Assembly (NCBI RefSeq): GCF_020524345.1 | Contig: NZ_JAIVLH010000011.1 | Span: 62,001 to 126,000, forward strand | Direction: 5' to 3' | Source: Metabacillus niabensis | GTDB lineage: Bacteria > Bacillota > Bacilli > Bacillales > Bacillaceae | DNA: 64,000 nt | In this document: in pieces, positions 1 to 8,432 of the stretch | Layout: each line of letters starts with the position of its first letter | Numbering within the stretch: the stretch's first letter is position 1 | Program-made: the position numbers and the translations under genes | Notes under the pieces: model-generated | The model's input: only the letters and a program-made list of their open reading frames with translations | Databases searched by the model: none | What the model was told of the DNA's origin: nothing

Positions 1-1
1 C

Positions 2-910
2 TTAACAATCCTTTTATCCGTTGTTTTTATCGGGTTAGGATCTGCCATATTCCATCCTGAAGGTTCACGTGTTGCTTATATGGCTGCCGGAAATCGGAGA
101 GGTTTAGCCCAATCGATTTACCAGGTTGGTGGGAATAGCGGTCAAGCATTGGCACCTTTAATTACAGCTTTAATACTTGTTCCTCTCGGGCAGTTTGGGG
201 CCATTTGGTTCACAGTTGTTGCTGCCTTGGCAGTTGGATTTTTATTTTATATTGCAAGCTGGTATTCTCGTAAACTAAAAGAGATTAAAGCTACTAAAAA
301 GGTTAAAGTAAAAAATACCGATACAAAAGCTTTATCAAAGTCTATACGAAATGCAGTCATTATTATTATCTTTTTGATTTTTGCTCGTTCATGGTATGTA
401 AGTGCCATTTCAGGCTTCTATGCTTTTTTTGCGATTGCTAAATATGAGTTAACAATTGCCAGTTCCCAAATTTATATTTTCACTTTTTTGCTAATGGGAG
501 CTGTTGGAACGTTTCTTGGAGGGCCTTTAGCTGATCGTTTTGGAAAACGTACAGTTATCCTGACATCTTTGCTAGCAACAGCACCTCTATCATTATTGCT
601 GCCATTTGTGGGTTCAACTCTATCTATTATTATTCTTGCACTAATAGGGGTTATTCTGATGTCCAGCTTTTCTGTTACCGTTGTCTATGCACAAGAGCTT
701 GTTCCTGGTAAGATCGGATTAATGTCAGGGTTAACAGTTGGATTGGCATTTGGCATGGGAGCAATCGGTTCAGTCGCCTTAGGTGCCTTAATCGATTGGA
801 TCGGGTTAACCACAACCATGATCGGCGTCGCCTTACTTCCATTACTTGGTATTTTGGCGTTTTTACTTCCAACTGATCGCAAATTAACTGAATGGCAACA
901 GGCAAACTAA
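2..910 (+). CDS. MFS transporter, fosmidomycin-resistance (Fsr) type, 5' end missing
   Basis: Membrane exporter of the major facilitator superfamily. The open frame runs in from the window edge, so the start lies upstream and only the last ~303 codons are visible. Near the left edge the frame reads GSAIFHPEGSRVA, a signature I associate with the Fsr (fosmidomycin resistance) branch of MFS. Several hydrophobic helices follow, including a GGPLADRFGKR loop typical of the MFS cytoplasmic motif. A strong terminator follows directly. Family assignment is good; the real substrate is unknown, and Fsr homologues in Bacillus are usually just annotated as MFS transporters. Confidence 0.8.
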   Translation, partial: LTILLSVVFIGLGSAIFHPEGSRVAYMAAGNRRGLAQSIYQVGGNSGQALAPLITALILVPLGQFGAIWFTVVAALAVGFLFYIASWYSRKLKEIKATKKVKVKNTDTKALSKSIRNAVIIIIFLIFARSWYVSAISGFYAFFAIAKYELTIASSQIYIFTFLLMGAVGTFLGGPLADRFGKRTVILTSLLATAPLSLLLPFVGSTLSIIILALIGVILMSSFSVTVVYAQELVPGKIGLMSGLTVGLAFGMGAIGSVALGALIDWIGLTTTMIGVALLPLLGILAFLLPTDRKLTEWQQAN

Positions 911-920
911 CTGAAAAAAT

Positions 921-965
921 AAAAGAAGGACAAATTCTATAAAATATGGAATTTGTCCTTCTTTT
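921..965 (+). terminator. Rho-independent terminator after the MFS gene
   Basis: A perfect 17-bp inverted repeat (921-937 pairs with 949-965) with an 11-nt loop, A-rich on the left and ending in CTTCTTTT on the right, lies 10 bases after the MFS stop codon. Confidence 0.9.
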
Positions 966-1076
966 ATTTGAAATTAATAGATTAACTTACATAAATTACC
1001 ATAACTTTTAATCTATTTGTAACCTACGGGACATTTTTCTGTGTTATAACTAGATAGATGAGAAAGGGGTTGCTTT

Positions 1077-2276
1077 ATGCGAGCTTTGAAACAAACAATT
1101 GCCACAGTTGGAATCCTATTATTATCCTTACCTATTACATATGTGGCAAAAGCAGAATCAACAAATGACACGTTAAATCGTGCGAATGAACAGCTAGAGC
1201 AGAATCAACAAACCATTCTTCAAAAGGAAAAAGAACAGCAAGCTATAAATGAAGAAGTGAATACGATTCAACAAAATGTACAAGCTCTTGATCAGGAAAT
1301 TTCAAGCAGTGAACAAAGCCTAGCTGATGTTGAAACAAAGATATCAGAGATCCAAAAATTAATAGAACAGAAGAAAGAAGAAATTGTTCTTCTTCAGGAC
1401 AAGGTATATGCACGCGAAGATATGATGGAAAAGCGTTTAGTCGCTCTTCAGCATAGTGATCGTACATCAATCGTTATTGATACACTTATTAATTCTGAAA
1501 GCATCGGTAATTTCTTTGAACGTGTTGGGGCCGTTGCCACAATATTGGATGCCGATCAAAATATCGTTGAACAACAACAAGCAGATATAAATCAAATTGA
1601 AGAAGAAAAGAAAGAAATTGATAAACAAGAACAACTTTTAGTTTCCCAACAGGCTGAATTAGAAACTAAAAGAGCTGAGCTTGAACAAAAACGTGTAAAA
1701 AGAAATCAGGCACTTGTTGCCTTACAAGATAAATATCAATCATTGTCAACTGAAATTACTCTAGCAGAAAAAGAAAAGACAACGATTCAATCTAAGATAA
1801 GCACAATTCAAGATCAGATTAAAAAAGAAGAGGAAGCTGCAAAGGCTAGAGCTGTTGAATTAGCTAAAGCTAAAAAAGCAAAGGAAGAAGCTGTTGTACA
1901 ACAAACAGTTGCTCCACCGCCAACAGCGTCAAAAGAACAAACAAATAAACAAACAAATAAAAAAGACAGTGACACTTCATCTTCATCAGGAAAAGAATTG
2001 TATGTATCAGCGACTGCTTACAGTCATGAAGATACGAAAAATGATGTGACTTATCTCGGATATAACATTAAAAAGAATCCGAATATGAAGCTCATTGCCG
2101 TTGATCCAGGTGTCATTCCTCTCGGCTCGAAAGTTTGGGTAGAAGGATATGGAGTTGCCATCGCAGGTGACACAGGTGGAGCTATTATCGGACATAAAAT
2201 AGATGTGTTAATGCCTTCAAGTGCAAAAGCACTTCAGTGGGGACGTAAAACCGTAAAAATTAAAATATTGGATTAA
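1077..2276 (+). CDS. Secreted coiled-coil protein with C-terminal 3D domain (cell-wall hydrolase-like)
   Basis: 399 residues. Residues 1-26 form a signal peptide with a likely AKA cleavage site. Residues ~30-270 are Gln/Glu/Lys-rich heptad sequence, a long coiled coil like the N-terminal regions of CwlO-type D,L-endopeptidases. A Thr/Lys/Ser-rich linker leads to a 3D domain (~308-399) with the conserved aspartates in AVDPGVIPLGSKV, AGDTGG and KIDV; this double-psi-barrel fold occurs in lytic-transglycosylase-like proteins such as YocH. It probably remodels peptidoglycan outside the membrane. RBS GAAAGGGG precedes the ATG. It is monocistronic, between two terminators. Exact bond specificity cannot be read from sequence. 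Confidence 0.85.
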   Translation: MRALKQTIATVGILLLSLPITYVAKAESTNDTLNRANEQLEQNQQTILQKEKEQQAINEEVNTIQQNVQALDQEISSSEQSLADVETKISEIQKLIEQKKEEIVLLQDKVYAREDMMEKRLVALQHSDRTSIVIDTLINSESIGNFFERVGAVATILDADQNIVEQQQADINQIEEEKKEIDKQEQLLVSQQAELETKRAELEQKRVKRNQALVALQDKYQSLSTEITLAEKEKTTIQSKISTIQDQIKKEEEAAKARAVELAKAKKAKEEAVVQQTVAPPPTASKEQTNKQTNKKDSDTSSSSGKELYVSATAYSHEDTKNDVTYLGYNIKKNPNMKLIAVDPGVIPLGSKVWVEGYGVAIAGDTGGAIIGHKIDVLMPSSAKALQWGRKTVKIKILD

Positions 2277-2290
2277 ATTTGGCTGCAACG

Positions 2291-2334
2291 AAAGGATAGA
2301 TAAACCAGAAAACCTTCTGGCTTATCTATCCTTT
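2291..2334 (+). terminator. Terminator after the 3D-domain gene
   Basis: 20-nt arms (2291-2310 and 2315-2334) with one mismatch and a 4-nt loop, followed by TTTTGTTTTT. It may also act for the opposing gene that ends at 2371. Confidence 0.85.
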
Positions 2335-2370
2335 TGTTTTTAAGATGGCTGTAGAATAAGCAACTTTAGA

Positions 2371-3054
2371 TTAATTATCTAAGATAAAGGCCATATAAGA
2401 TTTATCCTCTTTAAAATTCCAATCAATAAAAATATCTTTGACACTAGCCTGAAAAATCTCATCAAATTTCCCATCTCGATGAAAGTGACTTTTCTCTAAC
2501 TCATCCTTTGTCACTTTTAATTCATCTGCATACCCCTTTTGAATAAGAGATTTTTCAATAGGAACCAAAATTCCTTTTCTTTCAATTACATAAAGAGATT
2601 TAGATAATGGATATAGTTTTATTTCATCTGGTACTTTTTCTACTAACAGACTAATTCTAGCCACTTCTGATTCCAACAACTTAAAATTAACGTGTTCTTC
2701 CGGCATACATTCACTGCCTACTCTTTCATCTAATACAAACATCATGATTCCGGTGTTATTTGGTAAATTCCAATCATGGTAATGATCTACAACATCTCGA
2801 TTTAATGATACTTCTACTACTCCTTTTAATTCCTCAATGGTATGGTTAATAATAACGGTTCTAGCTTTATCAACCTGATTCCTATAACCTTGCTGAATGA
2901 GAACTTCTTCCATAGGTGATATGAAACCTCTAATGTAAACAACCAAGTATCGGTCAGATAAAGTCGATTGACATAATCGAGGACCTCTTCCAAAATTCTT
3001 TCTAAGGATTTTACTTGTAAAGCTACTAATTGAATTTAGTATTTCTTGATCCAT
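2371..3054 (-). CDS. DUF2294 (MpsC-like) domain protein, tandem repeat
   Basis: 227 residues, no signal peptide or membrane segment. It contains two copies of the DUF2294 unit: the first has FGRGPRLC and YIRGFISPMEEVLIQQGY and closes with DWNLPNNTGIMMFVLD; the second has ERKGILVPIEKSLIQKGY and closes with DWNFKEDKSYMAFILD. Pfam relates this family to MpsC of a sodium-translocating membrane-potential system in staphylococci; its biochemical role is not established. RBS GAGGTG lies 6 nt before the ATG. It lies 18 bp after the unknown gene at 3073-3495, so the two are probably co-transcribed. A paralogue of similar architecture is at 3694-4392. Confidence 0.8.
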   Translation of the reverse strand: MDQEILNSISSFTSKILRKNFGRGPRLCQSTLSDRYLVVYIRGFISPMEEVLIQQGYRNQVDKARTVIINHTIEELKGVVEVSLNRDVVDHYHDWNLPNNTGIMMFVLDERVGSECMPEEHVNFKLLESEVARISLLVEKVPDEIKLYPLSKSLYVIERKGILVPIEKSLIQKGYADELKVTKDELEKSHFHRDGKFDEIFQASVKDIFIDWNFKEDKSYMAFILDN

Positions 3055-3072
3055 TCACTTCACCTCTTTTCC

Positions 3073-3495
3073 CTATTTTATTATTTCTTTTATGATCGTA
3101 TGTAAATAAGCTATTCTATACTTCAATGTTAGATGATGAGATATCGGTATGACATCGAGCTTGCCTTGTAATGAATCCAATTCTTCCATAATATTACAGA
3201 GAAATCCAACAATGGAAACAACCATATTAATTAATAGCTGCTTTTCTATTCTGACATCATTTAATAAAATCATACTCTGTTCCAATAAATTACGCAGATC
3301 AGAGAGATTATTTTTTATTTCTTGAATATGTTTGTTTTCCTCCTTACTGTTATAATAATGAAAGATTTCAGTTATTTCATTTAGCAGACTACAAATTTCA
3401 CTTAACTTTACAGGTGTCATTTTGGTCATTACCTTTAATGATTGTGAATATTCATAACAATTTTCCATTCGCTTCACCATCCTACTAAAACCCAA
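3073..3495 (-). CDS. Hypothetical helical protein, TTG start
   Basis: 140 residues, family not recognised. The sequence is predicted helical, with Leu/Ile/Asn-rich heptads (residues ~30-85) and a more hydrophobic C-terminal half without a clear membrane helix. A TTG start at 3495 is chosen because GGGAG sits 10 nt upstream; the next in-frame ATG (3480) has a poorer ribosome site. The gene is sandwiched between two DUF2294 genes and is 18 bp from the downstream one, suggesting a shared process. A strong hairpin with a U-tract ends directly at its ribosome site (see 3519-3567). Four-helix or adaptor-like folding is only a guess. Confidence 0.65.
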   Translation of the reverse strand: MGFSRMVKRMENCYEYSQSLKVMTKMTPVKLSEICSLLNEITEIFHYYNSKEENKHIQEIKNNLSDLRNLLEQSMILLNDVRIEKQLLINMVVSIVGFLCNIMEELDSLQGKLDVIPISHHLTLKYRIAYLHTIIKEIIK

Positions 3496-3518
3496 TCATT
3501 AATATCTCCCAAAAAATA

Positions 3519-3567
3519 AAAAGCCAAAATAGCAAAAAGTATCTGTCTTTTTGCTATTTTGGCTTTT
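3519..3567 (-). terminator. Strong hairpin and U-tract immediately upstream of the 3073-3495 gene
   Basis: A perfect 21-bp stem (3519-3539 with 3547-3567) and a 7-nt loop. On the minus strand it is followed by TTTTTATTTTTT, then at once by the GGGAG ribosome site of the next gene. It serves as terminator for the DUF2294 gene ending at 3694, but no room remains for a promoter between it and the next gene, so read-through or attenuation is implied. Confidence 0.85.
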
Positions 3568-3693
3568 GTTTAGCTAACTATTCTAAAGCATATCTACCAA
3601 GATTATTTAATGACTTCTAGTACTATCATTATTTTTATAAATAAATCGTTTAATATATCATATTAAAAATTGAAATTATTGTATATAGATGTT

Positions 3694-4392
3694 TTAAAGT
3701 AAATAGAAAAACATATAGTTTCTATCATTTTTGTAATCCCAAAATAAAAATATATCCTCTACCTTTGTGTCAAAAATGGAGTCGAATTTCCCCTTATGTA
3801 AAAAATAAGAATTTTTAATATCATTTGAACGTTCTTGTAATAGCCCGAAATACCCCTTGTTATATAAGATTTTCTCCATTTGTATTAATGTATTTCGGCA
3901 TTCCACAGCATACATGTTTTGATTGATCTTAACGATTTCCATACTTGTTGGTGCTTTATAAATATCATTGTGTACCTCACTAATACCTTGAAACAGCTTT
4001 TCTTTTATAGCGGGGTGAATATCCGTATTAATCCAATTCCTGGATTGGCTATTTTCTAATATCAGCATCCCAGTATTCCTGTTAAAGTTCCAATCCTCAA
4101 AATAAGAATCGAAACTCATTCCCAGAGAATCTTTCACTTTCCCAATGAATTCATCAACAACATCCTCCATTACTGCAGATCGGAACTTATAGACCAAATT
4201 TACGTTATCATTCTTTAGTAATACTTCCTCAGCAGGAGTGATATATTTACGAATAAATACGATGATTCTATTTGAATGTAACGTGACAAAACACATTTCA
4301 GGCCCTTTTCCAAACCTTCGTTTTAAAATCTTACTTAAGGTACTACTTAGCAGAAGAAGATCTTCTTGGTAGTAACTATTTGTATTTTTCAT
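3694..4392 (-). CDS. DUF2294 (MpsC-like) domain protein, paralogue
   Basis: 232 residues with the same two-unit architecture as the gene at 2371-3054: unit 1 has FGKGPEMC, FIRKYITPAEEVLLKN and DWNFNRNTGMLILEN; unit 2 has VECRNTLIQMEKILYNKGY and ends with FWDYKNDRNYMFFYLL. No signal or membrane segment. The start is ATG at 4392 behind a GGGGGAA ribosome site. The two paralogues are diverged, which suggests an older duplication rather than a recent one. Function unknown; the only family hint is the MpsC label. Confidence 0.78.
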   Translation of the reverse strand: MKNTNSYYQEDLLLLSSTLSKILKRRFGKGPEMCFVTLHSNRIIVFIRKYITPAEEVLLKNDNVNLVYKFRSAVMEDVVDEFIGKVKDSLGMSFDSYFEDWNFNRNTGMLILENSQSRNWINTDIHPAIKEKLFQGISEVHNDIYKAPTSMEIVKINQNMYAVECRNTLIQMEKILYNKGYFGLLQERSNDIKNSYFLHKGKFDSIFDTKVEDIFLFWDYKNDRNYMFFYLL

Positions 4393-4711
4393 TCATATGT
4401 TCCCCCTAAATCCTAAGTCAATAAAAAAACAAAAAAGGCCTAACTCCATATAGAAGTTAGGCCATGGAAAGACGGGCTATTTTTCAAAATAGTTTCTTCC
4501 ATTTACCATTTAAGGTTTATATTTATTTTCATTTGTAATTGGGATGTGTTTAAGTTTAAGAAATTAACTAATAACAGCAAGAAATTAGTCTTATAAATAG
4601 TAACATTATTATAAAGACTCCGCAACAGATTTAACCCGCTATCCACTAGTATAGTTCCAGCCATTAGAGAAATCATAAGATTGTACTTATTAACATTCCC
4701 GAGGTGATAAT
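4393..4711 (-). other. Leader/intergenic region with nested hairpins upstream of the DUF2294 gene
   Basis: 319 bases between divergent starts. On the minus strand a hairpin (GGAAGA paired with TCTTTCC around CTATTTT/AAAATAG, ~4466-4500) is followed by a terminator stem (4437-4445 with 4455-4463) and TTTTTTGTTTTTTT, ending 45 nt before the DUF2294 start. No known riboswitch consensus (SAM, c-di-GMP, glycine, THF, ykkC, fluoride, ZTP) was recognised. A 77-codon minus-strand frame at 4503-4736 overlaps the start of the plus-strand gene and has no convincing ribosome site. This may be a termination-controlled leader or the terminator of an unseen small RNA. Confidence 0.45.
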
Positions 4712-4936
4712 ATGGATCGAAGAAATCAACATTCAAAAGTAACCCCTCATCAGGATGGGGAACAAGAATCCATTCTTAATGATTCCTTATCAACAACTGG
4801 TTCACAAATGGGAATTCGCTTGGAGGCAGACCCTGAATTCACACAAGAAAAAAACCCTTTTGATCACGAGATCAAGCAGGATCCATCAATGGCTGCATTT
4901 GAACAGATCATGAGAGGCAAGAAAATTGAAGAGTAA
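4712..4936 (+). CDS. Small hydrophilic protein, unknown
   Basis: 74 residues, rich in Gln, Asp, Glu and Lys, with no membrane segment or cysteine. GAGGTG lies 6 nt before the ATG at 4712, a good ribosome site. The composition is like many small spore or stress proteins of Bacillus, but I do not recognise a family. A second tiny ORF starts 14 bases after its stop, so they may form an operon. Confidence 0.6.
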   Translation: MDRRNQHSKVTPHQDGEQESILNDSLSTTGSQMGIRLEADPEFTQEKNPFDHEIKQDPSMAAFEQIMRGKKIEE

Positions 4937-4950
4937 AGGAATGAAACTAT

Positions 4951-5088
4951 ATGGGTGATTGGAACGAACAAGCGGCACCAAATAATAATATTCCAGCAAA
5001 TCGGTTACGATCTCAAAATCTAAAATTAAATAGGCAAAGTAAATTCAAGGGGAGATTAAATAAGAATATTGCTGCTACTAGTGAATAA
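4951..5088 (+). CDS. 45-residue ORF, unknown
   Basis: Begins MGDWNEQAAPNNN, rich in Asn, Arg and Lys, basic, without hydrophobic segments. AAAGGA at 4935-4940 gives a 10-nt spacing to the ATG. Close spacing to the preceding 74-residue gene supports translation. Basic Asn/Gln-rich peptides of this size in Bacillus are often minor spore proteins, but no specific family was recognised. Confidence 0.45.
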   Translation: MGDWNEQAAPNNNIPANRLRSQNLKLNRQSKFKGRLNKNIAATSE

Positions 5089-5130
5089 TATACATAAGGA
5101 CAGCCCTATCCCTTTGGACTGTCCTGTATG

Positions 5131-6108
5131 TCATCCCTTTTGTTTCTCAATGAAATCATAGATCTCTTGTTTTGAGGGTAAAGCAGAAATTGCTCCTTTA
5201 CCAGTCGTCGTAAGAGCTCCACTTGCATTAGCATAAGATAATATATCTTCATGCTCTTGTTTTAACAGTGATTCAAGATTAGAAATTGTTGCATTTTTTT
5301 CTATTAATTTATATAAAAACCCACCTATAAATGCATCCCCTGCACCTGTTGTATCCTGAACAGTAACCTTATAACCTGTTGATGAGAAGCTATCTTCATT
5401 TACATAAAGGATAGCCCCTTCTGCACCCTTTGTATAAATCACCGCTTTTACATCACCTGTAAAAAGAGATTGTATCGCTTCTTTTTCATCTTTGATTCCT
5501 GTAATAAATTCCAGCTCTTCATCTGATATTTTTACTAAATGCGCTTGTGGAAGAAATTCTCGTATCGTTGCTTGACACTCTTCAGCGCTTTCCCATAATG
5601 GCAATCGCACATTAGGGTCAAAGCTTATCAAAGCTCCTTTTTCTTTGGCCACTTTTATTGCCTTTACATGAGCCTGTTTCATCGGACTCTCGACTAAGTC
5701 AACAGAACAAAAGTGAAGAATATCTCCTTCATTAAACCAGTTGTCACTTATCTCATCCTCTGATAGCAAAAGATCTGCTGATGGATTACGATAAAATGAA
5801 AAATCCCTTTCTCCATCTTCTTTGAGAGAGACAAAAGCAAGAGCTGTGTTTGCTTTTTTGGTTCTCAAAATATACTCTGTATTGACACCAACCTTGTTCA
5901 ACGTATCTATTAAGAAATCACCGAACGCATCCTCACCCAGTTTCGTAATCATTGAAGCTTGTCCTCCAGCTTTTGCAACAGCTGCTGCAACATTTGCTGG
6001 AGCACCACCTGGAGCCCGTTCAAACGAAACTACTTCTTTTAGAGCAACTCCCTTTTGAGCGGGAATGAAATCAATTAAAACCTCTCCAATCGAAAATAAC
6101 CTGGCCAT
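5131..6108 (-). CDS. scrK: Fructokinase (PfkB family)
   Basis: 325 residues. PfkB/ribokinase-fold sugar kinase that phosphorylates fructose to fructose 6-phosphate with ATP. Visible motifs: N-terminal FSIGEVLIDFIP, the signature GGAPANVAAAVAKAGG (~36-51) and the C-terminal DTTGAGDAFIGGFLY with the catalytic Asp. The ATG at 6108 (MARLF) is preferred because AGGTG lies 6 nt upstream; longer in-frame starts would place the ribosome site inside the gene. It lies about 40 kb from the GH32 invertase cluster, whose fructose it could handle. 2-keto-3-deoxygluconate kinase is a less likely alternative. Confidence 0.88.
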   Translation of the reverse strand: MARLFSIGEVLIDFIPAQKGVALKEVVSFERAPGGAPANVAAAVAKAGGQASMITKLGEDAFGDFLIDTLNKVGVNTEYILRTKKANTALAFVSLKEDGERDFSFYRNPSADLLLSEDEISDNWFNEGDILHFCSVDLVESPMKQAHVKAIKVAKEKGALISFDPNVRLPLWESAEECQATIREFLPQAHLVKISDEELEFITGIKDEKEAIQSLFTGDVKAVIYTKGAEGAILYVNEDSFSSTGYKVTVQDTTGAGDAFIGGFLYKLIEKNATISNLESLLKQEHEDILSYANASGALTTTGKGAISALPSKQEIYDFIEKQKG

Positions 6109-6267
6109 CATCTTCACCTCATATTTATGTAAACTACTTATAAGTATACACAATCTACCTTTATAAAAAATAGATCGATCCAAAGTATTTTATCTTTATC
6201 AAACATAAAGGGACAGTCCCTCCCACACATTTATTGTACCGGCAGACTATCCCCTTATTAATAATTT

Positions 6268-7629
6268 TTAAACTGGTACAGCAACAAAGAATTCATTATA
6301 TAACGCTTGAACAGCACTCTTCTCCTGAGGCTCTTTTACACCAAACATCATGCTAACCTCTGAGGATCCTTGATTGATCATTTCAATGTTTACGTCAGCA
6401 TGCGCGAGAGCCTTTGCTGCACGAGCTGTTGTGCCAACATTATGGCGCATTCCTTCACCAACAACCATAATTAAAACAAGATCGTGCTCAATGATGACTT
6501 CATCAGCATGCAGCTCTGTCATAATGCGGTCTTTTATTTGTGCTTCAAGCGCTTCATCCATCTGATCTTGTCGTAAAATTACTGTTACATCATCAATACC
6601 TGATGGAACATGCTCATATGTTAAACCATAGTCCTCTAAGATTTGTAATAGTTTACGCCCAAAGCCAATTTCACGGTTCATTAAGTATTTACTTACATAG
6701 ATACTGCAAAAACCTTTATCACTTGCGATACCAATAACAGGCCCGTTAGAATTTGATCTCTCATTTACAATTCTTGTTCCCGGTGCTGATGGATTATTTG
6801 TGTTTTTCACATTTACAGGAATACCTGCTCTAAATGCGGGAATTAATGCTTCATCATGGAATACAGAAAAGCCTGCATATGAAAGCTCACGCATCTCACG
6901 ATATGTCAGCTCACTAATCTCCTTAGGATTTTGAACAAACGTTGGGTTAACTGAATATACCGCATCAACATCTGTGAAGTTTTCATACAGGTCTGCTTTG
7001 ATACCATTTGCTAAAATTGACCCTGTAATGTCTGATCCGCTTCTTGAAAATGTTAGAACCTCACCTTTTTTGTTATAACCGAAAAATCCCGGGAATACAA
7101 CGATCCCTTCTTTTTCACGAAGTTTAAATAAGTTCTCGTACGATTCAGGTAATACTTGAGCGTTACCAGGCTCATCTGAAACAAGTAAACCGGCATCTTT
7201 TGGATTAACATACTCGGCATTAAGCCCGCTATGTCTGAAGAACGCGGCAATCAACTTTGCATTATTATCTTCTCCACTTGCTTTTACTGCATCAAGGTAG
7301 CTTTCAGGCTTACTTTTGTCTCCTGCTAATAATGCCTTTAAGTCTTTTGAGATGGTTTCTACAATATCCAAAGGGATCGATAATTCCTTTACAATACTTG
7401 CATACCTTTCAATGATTGTTTGAAAGACACCCTCAGCATTTTCATTTGCTAAATATTTCTCCGCACATTCGATCAGTAAATCAGTTACCTTTATATCATC
7501 TGAATACCGTTTTCCCGGTGCAGATACAACAACAACCTTTCGAGTTGGATCTGACACAACAATATTCAAAACTTTTTTTAATTGTTCACCTGAAGCTAAA
7601 GAAGAACCACCGAACTTTACAACTTTCAT
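6268..7629 (-). CDS. Aspartate kinase (YclM/ThrD type)
   Basis: 453 residues. Catalyses the first step of Lys/Thr/Met synthesis, ATP-dependent phosphorylation of aspartate. KFGGSSLASGEQ (5-16) is the nucleotide/aspartate-binding signature; SRSGSDITGSILANG and DALYENFTDVDAVY-like sequence complete the kinase domain. The C-terminal ~130 residues form tandem ACT domains (MVVGEGMRHNVGTTARAAKAL, then INQGSSEVSMMFGV), the usual allosteric module. The length and extended helical insert fit the monofunctional aspartokinase III (YclM) group rather than the alpha/beta-overlapping LysC type. RBS AGGAGATG precedes the ATG. No lysine riboswitch is present in the 170-base leader. Confidence 0.92.
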   Translation of the reverse strand: MKVVKFGGSSLASGEQLKKVLNIVVSDPTRKVVVVSAPGKRYSDDIKVTDLLIECAEKYLANENAEGVFQTIIERYASIVKELSIPLDIVETISKDLKALLAGDKSKPESYLDAVKASGEDNNAKLIAAFFRHSGLNAEYVNPKDAGLLVSDEPGNAQVLPESYENLFKLREKEGIVVFPGFFGYNKKGEVLTFSRSGSDITGSILANGIKADLYENFTDVDAVYSVNPTFVQNPKEISELTYREMRELSYAGFSVFHDEALIPAFRAGIPVNVKNTNNPSAPGTRIVNERSNSNGPVIGIASDKGFCSIYVSKYLMNREIGFGRKLLQILEDYGLTYEHVPSGIDDVTVILRQDQMDEALEAQIKDRIMTELHADEVIIEHDLVLIMVVGEGMRHNVGTTARAAKALAHADVNIEMINQGSSEVSMMFGVKEPQEKSAVQALYNEFFVAVPV

Positions 7630-7771
7630 TTCTACATCTCCTACTATTTAAAATTTTCAGTCAAATTTTAATCACTATTATCCTCTGTTTTCTTCAAATA
7701 ATCAAGGGTTTTCTTTATACGATGTACAATTGTCCTTATAAAGGAGACAGGTGCGGTGTTTTTTACAAAAA

Positions 7772-7801
7772 AAAAGCCGGCATAACTATTCGCCAGCTTT
7801 T
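7772..7801 (-). terminator. Terminator after the thioredoxin-fold gene
   Basis: Arms 7772-7781 and 7792-7801 with one mismatch, and an A-run at 7763-7775 giving a U-tract on the minus strand. It lies a few bases past the stop of the gene at 7806-8360. Confidence 0.75.
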
Positions 7802-7805
7802 ATTA

Positions 7806-8360
7806 TTAACCATTTAATTTTTCGATAATGCTTTCCGCTACTACATCCCAATAACCAGGTGTTCCCTGATAAGCAGATGTTATTTTTTTGTACATTGCCG
7901 ATTGCTTTTCAGAGAACGCAGGATCTTCCTTAGATGGTAAGTTGCTTCGTTCCTCCATTACAAACTCCTGCATTTTTGCTGCGCGGGGTCCCCATACTGC
8001 TATTTCTTCACCATCACTATTTAGAAATATAAAAATTGGTATCGCACGAGATGTACCATTTGTTAAATATTGATCCATGAGCTCTAAATTTGAATCACGA
8101 AGTACAAAGCGAACTTCCATACCGATTTCTTCAGCAATTTTCAGGAGGATAGGATTGTTCAACATTGCATCGCCACACCAGTCTTCCGTCAGTACAATCA
8201 CTTTTAGATCTTTACCTTTTAACGAAGCTAAGCGGCTTTGATGTGTTTCATTTAATGAAAACTTATCATATATCCCCATCATTTCTGATTTGTTCACGTT
8301 CATTCCATTTATATACTCTTCTTTTGTTAAACCATTGTTGTACCAATCTAGTAAATTCAT
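7806..8360 (-). CDS. Thioredoxin-fold family protein
   Basis: 184 residues, cytoplasmic, no signal peptide. The central strand-loop reads VIVLTEDWCGDAMLNNPILLKIAEE, matching the COG0526/Thioredoxin_9 group of Firmicutes, with the cis-Pro segment SRAIPIFIFLNSDGEE further on. The active site is WCGD: only the first cysteine of a CXXC is present, so a classic two-cysteine disulfide exchange is unlikely and a peroxidase, bacilliredoxin-like or purely structural role is possible. RBS AAGGAGGG precedes the ATG. Monocistronic. Confidence 0.82.
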   Translation of the reverse strand: MNLLDWYNNGLTKEEYINGMNVNKSEMMGIYDKFSLNETHQSRLASLKGKDLKVIVLTEDWCGDAMLNNPILLKIAEEIGMEVRFVLRDSNLELMDQYLTNGTSRAIPIFIFLNSDGEEIAVWGPRAAKMQEFVMEERSNLPSKEDPAFSEKQSAMYKKITSAYQGTPGYWDVVAESIIEKLNG

Positions 8361-8432
8361 TACTTTAATCCCTCCTTATTATTAGTTTCATTTTAGAGAG
8401 TTGTTATGCTTTTTTCAATTAAAGTGAGACTT

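Noticed and set aside
4503-4736. 77-codon minus-strand ORF in the DUF2294 leader
   Set aside because: It overlaps the start of the plus-strand 74-codon gene, has no good ribosome site, and covers the probable leader structure; kept only as part of the intergenic description.
5097-5125. Terminator for the fructokinase gene
   Set aside because: Only a 7-bp stem and no U-tract on the minus strand.
7630-7771. Lysine riboswitch ahead of the aspartokinase
   Set aside because: The leader is too short and lacks the conserved L-box elements.
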